A stretch of DNA of 64,000 bases from Cacajao melanocephalus (GCA_963573385.1 CAUYLG010058995.1:1-64000), one strand, 5' to 3'; positions 13,380 to 24,599 are shown, numbered from the stretch's first letter. The notes: generated by a model from the sequence alone, not told the origin. Made by a program: numbers and translations.

Positions 13380-13805
13380 TTCTTAGAGCATTAGCTTTAG
13401 AAAACTTGCAATTATAATTTATTTCTCTGCCCTTTTGAGTTGTAAATCTTCAACCTAGGAATATCTTTCACAAGTACCTGGGAGCAATCCCTTTGGAAAT
13501 GTAATTAAGAGAGACAGTGCCCCCATTTTTCAGAGTTTATTAGGGGTCACGAGCCCAACTTCAATAAGTGCCAATTAGAAAACATAGAAGGCCTAATTAC
13601 ATTGACTAATCTCTCCTCAACATTCTTCTGTGTTTTTACACTAGTAGACTCCAGTGCTTAAAAACTCCCACCTTTTGTTTTAGAAGGGTTAAGTTCAATC
13701 TCTCCCCTATTGCAATAGTCTTTGATAAAGTCTTCCTTGGCCAGTTTAACTGGTCTGGTGCAAGTTTTGTTTCACATACGTAAAAACACTGAGGTATTGG
13801 TTTAG
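13380..13805 (+). mobile_element. Probable ERV LTR fragment
   Basis: The 3' part reads like an LTR R/U5: TTAAAAACTCCCACCTTTTG, AAGTTCAATCTCTCCCCTAT, then TGCAATAGTCTTTGATAAAGTCTTCC and an AACTGGTCTGGTGCAAGTTTTG end. The degenerate polyadenylation region (GATAAAGTC) is in place. Upstream is a U3-like stretch without clear marks. Family unassigned; both ends are approximate. Confidence 0.45.
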
Positions 13806-13950
13806 ACAAAAAGGCTATTTCAGCAAAAGTAATGTTGTATATAAATAGGTACATCAACTTTGTAAGACTTTATTGAGCCCTACATTCACATTTGTGTACT
13901 CTTCCTTATGTATGTTAAGCTTTAATCAATAAGTTTGCTTAAAAATATAG

Positions 13951-14158
13951 CTTGAATGCTAGCTCTGTCATTTACAATGTTAGGACATTGGGACTGGTTA
14001 CTTAAGCTCTCTAAAACTCAGTTTCTTTATAGATTAAATGAATAGAATAATATATACCTCACTGGGTGGCTTTGAGGTTTAAATTAGTCAAATGTAAAGT
14101 TTCTTTTGCTAAAGTATCCAGCCTCTATTAGCCAGTAAGTGATAGCTGTTACTGCTAT
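13951..14158 (+). repeat. MIR SINE, forward
   Basis: The MIR order is present in degenerate form: AGCTCTGTCATTTAC, GGACTGGTTACTTAAGCTCTC, AAACTCAGTTTCTTTATAG, a TACCTCACTGGGTGGCTTTGAGG block and a TAGCTGTTACTGCTATT end. Confidence 0.7.
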
Positions 14159-14162
14159 TCAC

Positions 14163-14187
14163 TTTTTTTTTTTTTTTTTTTTTTTTT
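14163..14187. repeat. (T)25 homopolymer
   Basis: An uninterrupted 25-T run immediately beside the MIR 3' end. No recognisable retrotransposon body follows on the right, so it is not assigned as a tail. Confidence 0.9.
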
Positions 14188-15144
14188 AGTTTCTAAACAG
14201 TCTTTTGTAGTTAACAGTGGAAAATCACTGAAATAAAAACTTTGTCTCTTATTTTAGCAAAAGGTTTATTCTACCTTTCTCTACAGCTTTTTAGACTGCC
14301 AGGTAATTAAGACAATTCATTTGCCTATAAATAGCAATGAATTCTGCATAACTTGTAAGACAAAAACATCTAAATACAATCTAACTTTTTAGTCTTATAA
14401 TAATGAAGTTTCTAAATGACCTTTACAAACATATTGATGAATTCCCTAAATTAAACTCCAAATCAGCCAAACCAATTGTCCCTAATCACTGGCCCCTACC
14501 CAATATGCTTCAGGTGTGTGTTAGTTTTATTCATCATTCACTAATTAAACCAATACTTAAAATTAAATGCTAGACACTGTCCTGGGGAAGACTGAAAAGA
14601 TGAAGTTCTTACATTTTGGAACTTACCTTATAGTGGTAGAATCAACAGCCAGGTTAAAACAGAAAAGTTATTATGAATTTCACTGTTATTAAGGGAAAAA
14701 ATAGAAAATATGACTGTTGCATAAGTAAGGAGGTGATTAGTAAAAGCATTTTTCAAATGAAGTAAAATTAGTGCAGAGACTCAGGTAATAATTAAAAATT
14801 TTTAAAAACTAAAACAGCCTAAGGCAAAGTGGCTCCAGGTAGAGGCAACAAGTGCAAAGATATGCAGCAAAGACAGTTTTGAGCTGCAACTGAAGTGTAG
14901 CAGGTGAGGAAGGAAGTCACAGTAACGATGTCTGAAGTATGAAGGGGCTGGATCAGGGAATGCCATGACCAGAAGTTGTCCTAGAGATTTAAGCAGGGAA
15001 GGATATAATCAGATTTCAGTCTTTATAATACACACTACAGAGAGAGAGAGAGTCTCTGGTTTGGGGGAAAGTTAGGGAAAAGAACAAAGGTCTCTGCCTG
15101 GGGATGCAGAGAATTCTCTTGGATCTTAACCAAGAATGCCAAGA
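14188..15144 (+). other. Probable ancient interspersed repeat, family unassigned
   Basis: Between about 14540 and 15030 the blocks CTAGACACTGTCCTGGGGAA, TTGGAACTTACCTTATAGTG, a GCAACAAGTGCAAAGATATGC block and CATGACCAGAAGTTGTCCTA follow an order I recognise from a common old interspersed repeat. It is too diverged to name. The remainder is plain AT-rich sequence. No gene is visible. Confidence 0.4.
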
Positions 15145-15149
15145 TGGTA

Positions 15150-15503
15150 TAATATGGTTTGGTTCTGTGTCCCCACCCAAATCTCACCTTGAATTGTAAT
15201 AACCCCCATGTGTCAAGGGTGGGGCCAGGTGGACATAATTGAATCATGGGATGGTTTCCCTTTACTCTTCTTATGATAATGAGTAAGTCTCAAGAGAGCT
15301 AATGGTTTTATAAATGAGAGTTCCCCTGCACAAGCTCTCTTGCCTGACACCATGTAAGACATACCTTTGCTTCCCCTTTGCCTTCTCCCATTATTCTAAG
15401 GCCTCCCTAGCCATGTGAAACTGTGAGTCCATTAAACCTCTCTGTTATAAATTACTGGGTCTTGGGTATGTCTTTATTAGGAGCATGACAGCAGACTAGT
15501 ACA
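15150..15503 (+). mobile_element. THE1-type MaLR solo LTR with perfect 5-bp TSD
   Basis: A complete forward THE1-like LTR of 354 bp runs from TAATATGGTTTGGTTCTGTG through CCCACCCAAATCTCACC, TTGAATCATGGGATGG, the TTGCCTGACACCATGTAAGAC block and GTGAGTCCATTAAACCTC to GACTAGTACA. It is flanked by TGGTA at 15145-15149 and 15504-15508, a perfect 5-bp target duplication, which fixes both ends. No internal sequence is present, so the provirus has been lost by LTR-LTR recombination. Confidence 0.93.
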
Positions 15504-15799
15504 TGGTAACTCTATGAGTCTCAAAGAGTTACAGTGTTACTAAACTTGGGATGCCCTCAAATGTAGTTATGGCTGCGGTGACCACGAGTTTAGATTACAA
15601 TACCCCACGTCCCTTTAAATACCTAGAAAGCTTTCCCAAGAAGGATGGGTACAAACAAGCCCAAACTGTGAAGACTATAATAAATATGTAACTTTTCAAT
15701 GCCCAGAAAAATGAAAATTTCTGTAAGCATCAAGACTATCTAAGAAACAAGACCCCATCAAATGAACTAAATTAGGCACCAGGCACCAATCCTAGAGAA

Positions 15800-16490
15800 A
15801 AAAAAATATGTGACCTTTCAGACAGGTAATTCAAAATAGCTGTTGTGAGGAAACTCAAAGAAATTCAGGATAACACAGAGTAGGAATTCAGAATCCTATC
15901 AAATAAATTTAAGGAAGATATTGAAATAATTAAAAATAATCAAGTGGAAATTCTGGAGTTGAAAAATGCAATTGACACACTGAAGAATGCATCCGAGTAT
16001 CTTAATAGCAGAATTGATCAAGCAGAAGAAAGAATTAGTGAACTTGAAGACAGGTTATTTGAAAACACATAGTCAAAGGAAACAAAAGAAAAAAGAATGA
16101 AGCTCACCTACAAGATCTAAAAAATAGCTTCAAAAGGGCAAATCTAAGTTACTGGTCTTAAAGAGGAGGGGTAAAATGTTTAATCAAAGGAATAACAGAG
16201 AATTTCTCAAACACTGAGAAAGATATCAATATTCAAGTACAAGAAGGATATAGAAACACTAAGCAGATTTAACCCAAAGAGGACTACGTCAAAGCATGCA
16301 ATAATCAAATTCCCCAAGGCCAAAGATAAAGAAAGAATCCCAAAAGCAGCAAGAGAAAAGAAACAAATACCATGCAATGGATCTTCAGTATGTTTGGCAG
16401 CAGACTTTTCAGTAGAAACATTACAGACCAGGAGAAAGCGGCATAACATAGTTAAAGTGCTGAAAGAAAAAACTTACTCTAGAATAGTAT
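15800..16490 (+). pseudogene. L1 ORF1 remnant
   Basis: The nucleotide order corresponds to an older L1 ORF1, the RNA-binding chaperone of the L1 RNP: first the coiled-coil part (15960-16070, rich in Asn, Glu and Lys codons), then the region of the RRM and C-terminal domain (16250-16480). Stops and small indels break every frame, including a TAG right after the GAAAACACA block near 16070. No frame is translatable over a useful length. It is followed by a deletion that removes the end of the gene. Confidence 0.6.
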
Positions 16491-16589
16491 AACTAATAAA
16501 ACAAACAAGCAAACAAACAAATGATAGAGAAAATATATTTCAAGAAAAAAGTATATAAAATGAGATGAAGGTCATTATATAATGATAAA

Positions 16590-17195
16590 GGGGTCAATTT
16601 AGGTGGAGGATATAACAATTATACATTTATATGCACCCAATACTGGAACACCTAGATATATCAAGCAAATATTATTTGAGCTAAAAGGAAAGATAGGCCT
16701 CAATACAATAATAGCTGAAAACTCCAACAGCCTACTTTTAGCATTGGAAATATCGTCCAGACAGAAAATCAACAAAGAAATATCAGACTTAATCTGCACT
16801 ATAGACCAGTGAAAACACAACATTCTGAAATCTACAGGATATAGCAAAAACTGCTAAGAGGAAAGCACTAGTTGTAGCTATTAAGTACCTCTTCTAAAAA
16901 AAGTAGAAAAACTACAAATGAACAACATAGAGATGCAACTTAAAAAATAAGAAAAGCAAGAGTAAGATTAAAAAAACAACCCCAAAGTTAGTAGGAGAGA
17001 AACAATAAAGAACAGAGCAGAAATAACTGAAATTGAAATAAAGAAAATATAAAAAATAATGAAACAAAAATTTTTTGAAAAGATGAACAAAACTGACAAT
17101 GCTTCAGCCAGACTAAGAAAAAAAAAAGAGAAGACCCAAATAAATAAAATTAAAGCCAAAAAAGCAGAAATTATATGTTTCACCAGGAGAGAGAG
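16590..17195 (+). pseudogene. L1 ORF2 endonuclease-region remnant
   Basis: A 69-codon frame (16603-16812) covers part of the L1 endonuclease domain and reads HLYAPNTGTPRYIKQ, the usual position of the L1 YAPN motif. Where intact copies have the conserved Asp-containing GDFN, this one has AENS, so a catalytic residue is lost. Past 16812 the frame is broken, but the nucleotide order still follows ORF2 (up to the GGAGAGAGAGGAG block near 17190). No promoter or partner gene is intact. Confidence 0.65.
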
Positions 17196-17220
17196 GAGTC
17201 ACTAATAGTAGGATGAAAAA

Positions 17221-17545
17221 TTTCATAAACAAGCATTATCAATAACTGTCATACCTCCCATTTATTTCCATAAAAGCCCATTTATCTTTCCCCTATTAAG
17301 CTTATTTGTTTTTCCCATAGAAGGCTCTTTGACTTTTCTCCCTTTTGTTTTTTTATTAAGTTGGGATAGAAACTCCTATATTTCTAGCTATTCAGGGAGG
17401 CACTTCTTTTGTACACTACCACATGCATATGAGTAAACATTGTCTTTTCTCCCATTAATCTGTCCATGATTAGTTCATTCACAGGTTCTCAACCACTCTA
17501 GTCTTAGATGGTAGGGGAAAAGTTCTTCTCTCAACAGTAGTGAAA
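17221..17545 (+). mobile_element. Possible LTR 3' fragment
   Basis: The segment TTGTCTTTTCTCCCATTAATCTG followed by GGTAGGGGAAAAGTTCTTC resembles the end of an ERV LTR and the start of its leader. Nothing upstream is diagnostic. Kept at low confidence. Confidence 0.3.
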
Positions 17546-18532
17546 ACAGATTAAATGCCACTATAAAGAAAGCAGTTTCAAAAGGAAATACAGAAGCCAG
17601 TTGGGTATAAGAAACAAGACTATAAAACATGTAAAGACCAAGAGACATGCTGGCAGGAGAGTCCTACTTGATAGAAGCTATGAAAGAAATTAGGAGAGAG
17701 AGAGAAGACAGACAGAACCATTGGAAAAGAAGAGGAAAGGAGCTTTGCTTTATAAACTCTGGCTTATATACCTTGTACTACAGGGATAGAGCATGAACTT
17801 TATCCTGTGTCCCAAAGAGTTAAAACTAAGATATTCTAACTTACTGGCATTTTAAAGGCCACAGATTAGCTTTACTCTCCACCACCTTTCCTCCCCCACT
17901 TCAGCTGTTGTTCCTGGGGTTAACACCCACACTGCCCATTTATCCACACTGCAACTCACAACAGTTCTCCTTCAGGTTGTTCAACTCACTTTCAATGCCT
18001 CCCTGACTGGCAGTCCTTCTGTGGTACACATATTATTAATACCAACAGGAAACATTACTTGTACAAAATGCCCAAGTATAATCGATTACACTTGGCTTAT
18101 TTCCATTAAACAAAAAAGACAAGGCAATTGATTTCCACTTTTCTTCCAACTACATTCTTGCATAAATAAAGCTTTTCTTGGTAGCCCTCAGTATGGAGCA
18201 AAGCATGGTGCATGTTTTCTGTGGATAGTGAACTCTTTGTTTCAATTGCTTCCAAGGCAAATACATCTGTCTCCAACTTCTGCAAAGTTAAGCAATTAAT
18301 ACAAGTGTCAGATAAATGACATCAAAATCAAGCCTCAGTTGAATACAAATGGAAAAATACAGAGTACCTTTGATATTGAATAGAACGAGTCTCAAAGATC
18401 ACAAAATGATGAGTTCCGTTATTAACAATGATTAACTCTGACATTGCAGTTAACTTTTGTTTCACATGTATGTCATGGAAACATCTTCATATATGAATAT
18501 TTTTACAGTTGTGTTAGGTATTAATGTCATAG
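17546..18532. other. No recognisable feature
   Basis: Mixed sequence with a purine-rich patch near 17690-17745 and a C-rich patch near 17880-17950. No gene or repeat is recognisable. Confidence 0.45.
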
Positions 18533-18612
18533 ATTTCTTTCCTCTCTCACCCTCTCCTCCTCTTTCTCCTCCTTCTATTTTTCTTCCTCTTTTCCTCCCT
18601 CTCTCTCTCTTG
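18533..18612. repeat. Pyrimidine-rich low-complexity tract
   Basis: An irregular CT-rich tract (TCC, CTT and TC units) of about 80 bp. It gives rise to an 87-codon Ser/Pro/Leu-rich open frame that is not a gene. Confidence 0.85.
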
Positions 18613-18635
18613 CTCTGTGAATTTTATCAAAAAGT

Positions 18636-18720
18636 TCTAATTTGCGGGACCCAACAAAAAATGAAAAAGAGGGGCCCCTTGTTCAAAAGGCAGGAAAAAT
18701 GTGCCATTAAACATGTTTAA
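18636..18720 (+). repeat. Fragment of an unclassified repeat shared with 63290-63420
   Basis: Contains an A-rich block, then GAGGGGCCCCTTGTTCAAA and a downstream CATTAAAC. The same order (A-rich block, GGACCCCTTGCTCAAA, then GCGTTAAAC) recurs near 63300-63390. This suggests two copies of one old element. I cannot name it. Confidence 0.45.
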
Positions 18721-19529
18721 ATATAAAGATATTTTCCTTTAAAATGTCTATACTAATGTAAAAGGATGATGATACACGAATACCACCATACACTTACAAC
18801 TTGCAAAAAATACTGCACTGTGCTCCATAATAGAGCATTGTTTCTATTAATACAAATATAAATGCTTATCAAATAAAATGACCTTAAGAAGAAGAGATCA
18901 TGGGAAAATGACACCTCAACACAGAGAAGACACAGGCACAGACCACTCTGGCACACATGGAAGAGGGCAGCAGGGACTCTGCCCATGCATCCTTCCTTCC
19001 ATCCCTTTCCCCTAATATAGAGAACTAGGGCTAAGGGCTCCCTGCAGTGCCATCCAGGAGGACAGGCTCTCTTAATGGGAGAAGAGAGGGCTGAGTTCCT
19101 GTAACTCACTTGGGGATGACGACCAGGCTACCCAATTTTGGCTACTCTCTCTACCTGAGCCTATAGCCTTCTGCTTGCAAACTTAGACCTCAGGTCTATA
19201 TTCTTGTAAGAGGGGACAGAGGAGGGTAAGGTAAATGCCAGGAGGGTGGGAAGAAGGAAATTTGCCTTGATGCAGCCCGGGAAGATGTATCTTCTGCTGT
19301 AGGCAGCTTCGTGGTACTTAGGTAGCAGAGAGAGAGATGGCATGAAGAGTTTCTGTGTGACAATAGGAGACCATGGTTTTTGGCCCACACATCTGCAGGA
19401 ACTGAATTTCTCAGGCTCAGCTAGAGTGCATGGGGGTCTGTGGAAGTGGCTTATGTTCAGAATAACAGTAGCAGAGTTACCTGGGTTAAGTCACAGCATG
19501 GCCTAAGTGAAAAAGTACTATGTTGCTAT
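18721..19529. other. No recognised gene; GC-richer patch 18900-19500
   Basis: The stretch is less AT-rich than its surroundings. It holds a 118-codon minus frame (18753-19109, with Cys, Leu and Ser runs) and two overlapping minus frames at 19161-19390. None shows a domain, a motif I recognise or an initiation context that would support a gene. It may be an unrecognised old LTR or a diverged unique region. Confidence 0.4.
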
Positions 19530-19534
19530 GAGAG

Positions 19535-19972
19535 GAAATGAATTATTCACCAAAAGATAGACTGGACAAGGAAAATGTGGCACATATATACCATAGAATA
19601 CTATGCAGCCATAAAAAAAAACAATTAGTTTGTGTCCTTTGTAGGGACGTGGGTGAAACTGGAAACTATCATTCTCAGCAAACTGACACAAGAACAGAAA
19701 ATCAAACACCAAACGTTCTCACTCATAGGCGAACAATGAGAACACATGAACACAGGGAGGGGAGTATCACACACTGGGGTCTGTTGGGGGATAGGGGAGA
19801 GATAGTAGGGGGTGGGGAGGTTGGGGAGGGATGCTATGGGGAGAAATTCCACATACAGGTGACAGGAGGATGGAGGCAGCAAACCACATTGCCATGTATG
19901 TACCTATGCAACAATTCTGCATGATCAGCACATGTACCCCAGAACCTAAAGTACAATCAAAAAATAGAAAAG
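19535..19972 (+). mobile_element. L1 3' end (L1PA/L1PB-type), 5'-truncated
   Basis: Forward order of the ORF2 terminus and 3' UTR: AGACTGGACAAGGAAAATGTGG, CATAGAATACTATGCAGCC, GGGTGAAACTGGAAACTATC, ATGAGAACACATGAACACAG, a G-rich 3' UTR stretch (19785-19850), and ACATGTACCCCAGAACCTAAAG with a short A-rich tail. No clear target duplication was found. The 128-codon frame across it (19538-19924) is out of frame with ORF2 and is incidental. Confidence 0.9.
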
Positions 19973-20330
19973 ATTTGGTTAATTTGTTATAAAAACAACC
20001 AGGAGAAAAAAGTCTAGGAGTAGATACTGAGGATGCATGAGCAGGGAGGGAAGATAACTTGCAGATATTGATTAATTTGAGTTTATTGATATGAAGTCAC
20101 TCTACTGTGCTTCAGGATTTAATCTCCTGGCAAAACCAGGAGGACAAATGACTTATATTACATACTAGCTACATTTGGCCCTTGGTTACTCCAATACTCG
20201 TTCACCGGAATCAAAAATAGAGTAGCAATCATGACAGGAAAGGAAGCTATGCACTGGCTCTACATCCTTTGCTTCCTTCACTATGGCTAATGTAGCTGCT
20301 GCTGTTGCTGAATATCTGATGTTCAAACAA

Positions 20331-20410
20331 CAGTGACCAACACTAAGCATGGACTCCACCTCTTATCCCACAGTGACCAACACTAAGCATGGAGTCCACC
20401 TCTTATCCAC
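20331..20410 (+). repeat. 40-bp tandem duplication (two copies)
   Basis: Positions 20331-20370 and 20371-20410 are near-identical 40-bp units. They differ by C/G at the GGACTCC/GGAGTCC site and by the last two bases. The unit lies inside the ERV-L integrase remnant and would shift the frame (40 is not a multiple of 3). Confidence 0.95.
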
Positions 20411-20845
20411 CACCCCCAATATAGGGATATCCCATGAAAGGAACAACCAACCAATCACTTGGGAGCAAACTGATTAGGTTGGACCCTTACCCTTTATGAG
20501 AGTACAGCAGTACAAATGTGGGCCTTATTAGTCTAACTACTGTTTCACCCTTGCTAGGACAGATGTGTGTTTGGCTTATGGGTTTGCCTTCTCTGTCTTT
20601 TTAACACTGTATCTGAGTAAAAGGCATAAAAACCATTAGATTCTCAATGAGATAGCCTTGGATTAAGAGTGAAGAAATAAACAAATAATCACAGGACCCA
20701 CTAATGCAACCATATACCACATCATGATAGCCTCTTAAGTCTCAGCTGAGGAGTCTGCAAGGTTGGGGCATCATCTTTCAAAATGTGAGGTAAACCTCCA
20801 ACTAATGGCCATTATATGATGTTGTTCCCAGGTAATTAGAATGCA

Positions 20846-20879
20846 ATGATCTGAAAACCGAAGGGTATTTTCAGATCAT
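20846..20879. other. Perfect 12-bp stem hairpin, 10-nt loop
   Basis: ATGATCTGAAAA at 20846-20857 is exactly reverse-complementary to TTTTCAGATCAT at 20868-20879, with a 10-nt spacer (20858-20867). It is inside the ERV-L remnant. No U-rich tail or neighbouring gene suggests a role as a terminator. Confidence 0.9.
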
Positions 20880-21229
20880 ATGTGGCGAAAAAGAAAGAAA
20901 ACCAAATAGTTAACATGACAGCGGTCCCTCTTAACATCACTGCTAGTGACCATTTTGGATAACATGATCTGTCTGTTCCTAAAATTTTAGATACTGCTAG
21001 ATGAGAAGGTCTAGTTCCCAGAATAGGAATTTTTTTTTTTTCCAAGGAGATGCAGTACGGATTTTAGTAAATATAAAGCTCAGTATATCACCTGGCCATT
21101 TTAGTCTCCAATGCTAGCAGATCAGCAGAAAAAGAAAACATTGTACTTTACAGCCAGTGTAATCGATCCTGATTATCATGAAAAAAATAAATTGATACTT
21201 CATAAAGGGGTCAAGAAAGCATATGTTTG

Positions 21230-21869
<640 letters not shown>

Positions 21870-22300
21870 TGTCATGGTACTGCCAGTTTGCCCCTAGCAC
21901 TTACTGCTGTCATTTAACTTCTTAAGGAAACACTCCAAGGCCATTAACTGTGTCAAGGAACACAAGATGGGAATTGCTGGGGTGCTGGGGAATTAATCCC
22001 CTCAAAAACGTTCCTCAACCAATGGTAGATGAGAGTTGAAGGATAAATGCCCCAACTTTCTAGTCCTGCTGGGGCAACTGTCAGGGATAAATTACACACT
22101 CTTTCAGAGATCCCCATCAGGATTGAACTTTAGCAGACAAAAGCAGTAATCTGCTCACTAATGCACATCAATTTTCTTTCTTCCCCTTGCTGACTCAGTT
22201 TCCTACTCTCCTATCAATGTTTTCTTGAATAATTTGTCAAACAAAACACTTTTACTCAAATCCTTTTCTCGGGATCTGTTTCTGGGGAAGCCAACATGAG
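21870..22300 (+). mobile_element. ERV-L-type 3' LTR
   Basis: It opens TGTCATGGTACTGCC and ends with CTTTTACTCAAATCC and CTGTTTCTGGGGAAGCCAAC, the typical 3' end of an old ERVL LTR. The interior has TTGAACTTTAGCAGACAAAAG and AGTAATCTGCTCACTAATGC in the usual order. Its place directly after ERV-L internal sequence in the same orientation fits a 3' LTR. Boundaries are approximate and no target duplication can be checked. Confidence 0.6.
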
Positions 22301-23189
22301 AAACTCTTGCAGAAGCATAGGAGGACTATCAATCCACATAAAAAGCAATTGAAGGACATGTATCAGAAAAGGTGTTTTTTTTTCTTAGAGAAATTAAAAT
22401 ATATATATTCCTATTAACTGGACTATTAAGTATAGAAAAATGAATACAAAATGTTATTATGTGAGTTAATTTTCAATATTCAAGGAAGTTTAAAGAGATA
22501 TTAAGATAAGAAAAGATTAATATAATCCTTATTGAAAGGATCTGAACAAAGAAGTATTAAATGTGTTCAGAGTAGGAGAGTTCTTTTATGAAAAAAATGT
22601 ATGTTTTAGTTAAATATCTGCTTTGCATCTTATTCTTTTGTCAAATCAGGAAAATTAATGATTTGTATAATTGTTGATAAAGTAGAAATTATTGGCATGA
22701 ATCATTGACATAATATGTTTCTAAAATTTCTTATAAAGCATTTTTCTGTATTACTAGCAACCAATATGTTGGACATAAAACAATACTTAAATTAGACTCT
22801 ACTAAATAGTGTCAGGATAGAAAACTCACTATTAATCACCTCTCATTCATGGGTTTTTTTTTTGTGTATGTGTGTATGGGAGCTATACACACAGTGTTTC
22901 TTTTTGGAGGCTTATGTTCCTCTAGACTATAAAGCTGGTTTGTAGCATTTGCAGCATCTGCTCTAGGCTCAGGGTCTAAAAAGGAGTCCTCATACAATAA
23001 CCTCAAATACAGCTTTTACCAACACCCTGATGGTAAGTCTGATGCTAAGTCAGAAAGGATGCACCTGTTGAAGCACACACATAAGGTGAAACACACAAAC
23101 AAAAAAAGATCTGTGAGAATAAAAAGGGGTGACATTAGGAAGTATTTGAGATAGCATAACTGGAAGCACACAAAGGTGATCCCTTGTAT
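22301..23189. other. No recognisable feature
   Basis: AT-rich sequence with a short poly(T) and a GTGTATGTGTG patch near 22865-22880. No gene or repeat is recognisable. Confidence 0.5.
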
Positions 23190-23201
23190 ATGTAATTTTT
23201 A

Positions 23202-23539
23202 AAAATACTTTTTTATTTTAGATTCATGGGGTACATGTGCAGGTTTGTTATGTGGGTAAAATGTGTGATGCTGAGGTTTGGGGAATGAACAGTCCCGTCC
23301 CTCAGGTGGTGAGCATAGTACTTAATAGTTTTTCAACCTTTGCCCCTTCCTCCCTCCCTGCTCTAGTAGTCCCCAGTGTCTATTGTTGTCATGTTTATGT
23401 CCATGGCTTAGCGTCCATTTATAAGTGAGAACATGTGGTATTTGCTTTTCTGTTTCTGCATTAATTCACCTAGGATAACGGCCACCAGCTGCATCCACAT
23501 TGCTACAAAGGACATGATTTCATTCCTTTTTAGGGTTGC
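23202..23539 (-). mobile_element. L1 3' end (L1MA-like) with 12-bp TSD
   Basis: The reverse complement of an L1 3' UTR and ORF2 end is present: TTTTATTTTAGATTCATGGG, GTACATGTGCAGG, GATGCTGAGGTTTGGGG, AAGTGAGAACATGTGG, then CATTGCTACAAAGGACATG. ATGTAATTTTTA occurs at both 23190-23201 and 23540-23551, an exact 12-bp target duplication that fixes the ends. It is 5'-truncated to about 338 bp. Confidence 0.93.
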
Positions 23540-23769
23540 ATGTAATTTTTACATTGAGAAAAAGGACAAAATATTTCAGTGTAACATAGAAGGCAACTTT
23601 TCTGAAAATAAAAATAATTGCATTTGTCAATTGAAAGAAAAATATAGGTCCCAGAAAAATTTGATACGTAAGTATTAACACCAAGACATACCCTGATATC
23701 AAAAGTCATGAAAGGGTTGTGCAGGATCTGGATTTTATGCAAAAAAAAAAAATGTCATGAAAAGGACTG

Positions 23770-24128
23770 TGTATTAGTTTGCTAGGGTTGCCATAACAAA
23801 ACACCACAGACTATGTAACTTAAATAACAGAAATTTATCTCACAATATGGAGGCTGGAAGTCTAAGATCAAAGTGTCAGCAGGTTTGGTTTCTCTCGATG
23901 CCTCTCTCCTTGGCTTGCTGATGGCCATCTTTTCTCTATGTCCTCATGAGGGCTTTTTTCTGTGAGTGTGAATCCTCGGTGACTTTCTTCTTATAACTAT
24001 GCCAGTCATATTGAATTAAGGGTCCCACCCCTATGACTTCATTTAACCTTAATTTCCTCCTTAACAATGACATTGGGGGTTAGGGCTTTAACATGAATTT
24101 TGAAGTGGACACAATTCAGTCCACAATA
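23770..24128 (-). mobile_element. MLT1-class MaLR LTR
   Basis: Reverse-complement MLT1 order: TGTATTAGTTTGCTAGGGTTGCC, ACCACAGACTATGTAAC, ACAGAAATTTATCTCAC, GGAGGCTGGAAGTC and GTTAGGGCTTTAACATGAATTTT, ending ACACAATTCAGTCCACAATA. Length about 359 bp, near complete. The flanks show no convincing 5-bp duplication. Confidence 0.85.
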
Positions 24129-24229
24129 AGCAGTCAAGAAAGATATCCAGTTTTCTATGAGAAGGTGACAGTAGGCTTGCTTCACATTGCTGCAGCAGCA
24201 CTCAATGCTATGAGGCACCTGAGTAAAGC

Positions 24230-24256
24230 AAATATATATATACATATATATATATG
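24230..24256. repeat. (TA)n microsatellite, imperfect
   Basis: An AT dinucleotide run with one CA interruption. Confidence 0.85.
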
Positions 24257-24599
24257 TGGATGTTATTAATAATTTTATAATTAGGCAAGTTGTTTTCAAA
24301 GCACTTTAAGTCCTTTTTAACTTGTATAAACTAAGGTAAATATTTTTCCTGAGCCCTTCTTGAAAAAAATTTAAGGATAAACTTCACCTGAGAAACCAAT
24401 GGAAAATCATAGTTAAAATCCATAGACATTTAGACTACATAGTCACATAGGTAAAAGAACTACATTTAAATAACTATTAGGATTATAACTACAAACTAGA
24501 ATGTATAAGAAGCCCCAAAGAGGTTAAAAAATTATTTCTCATATATCTAAGGCTTAGAAAGGAATTCAGTGACAAATTCTTCTTCAAATTAAATTGGTA

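Larger units (their letters stand above)
15620..17195 (+). mobile_element. L1 LINE, old, internally deleted
   Basis: Forward L1 sequence. The first part matches the ORF1 region of an older L1 (CAAAATAGCTGTTGTGAGGA, ATTGATCAAGCAGAAGAAAG, AGCAGCAAGAGAAAAGAAAC). After a short A-rich (CAAA)n stretch near 16501-16520 it passes straight into the ORF2 endonuclease region (TATATGCACCCAATACTGGA). The ORF1 3' end, the spacer and the ORF2 start are missing. It ends near 17195, without the RT region or a 3' UTR. Confidence 0.8.
20050..21229 (+). pseudogene. ERV-L pol (integrase region) remnant, left of Alu
   Basis: Several blocks follow the order of an ERV-L integrase region. Near 20290-20345 a run of Ala codons leads into a frame with a zinc-finger-like AEY..FKQQ segment. 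Near 20440-20500 the nucleotide run follows the ERV-L order. Near 20555-20600 one frame reads DVCLAYGFAFSVF, the position of the first catalytic Asp of the core. Near 21150-21180 TTTACAGCCAGTGTAATCG marks the C-terminal part. Stops and frameshifts are frequent and no frame is intact. An Alu follows at 21230, and the sequence continues after it. Integrase would insert viral DNA into the host chromosome; this copy cannot act. The family call is from visual pattern only. Confidence 0.6.

Noticed and set aside
18753..19109. 118-codon minus-strand open frame
   Set aside because: No recognisable motif or family; overall composition fits a chance frame. Kept as part of an unassigned region.
19538..19924. 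128-codon plus-strand frame
   Set aside because: It lies on an L1 3' end and is out of frame with ORF2; includes 3' UTR G-rich sequence.
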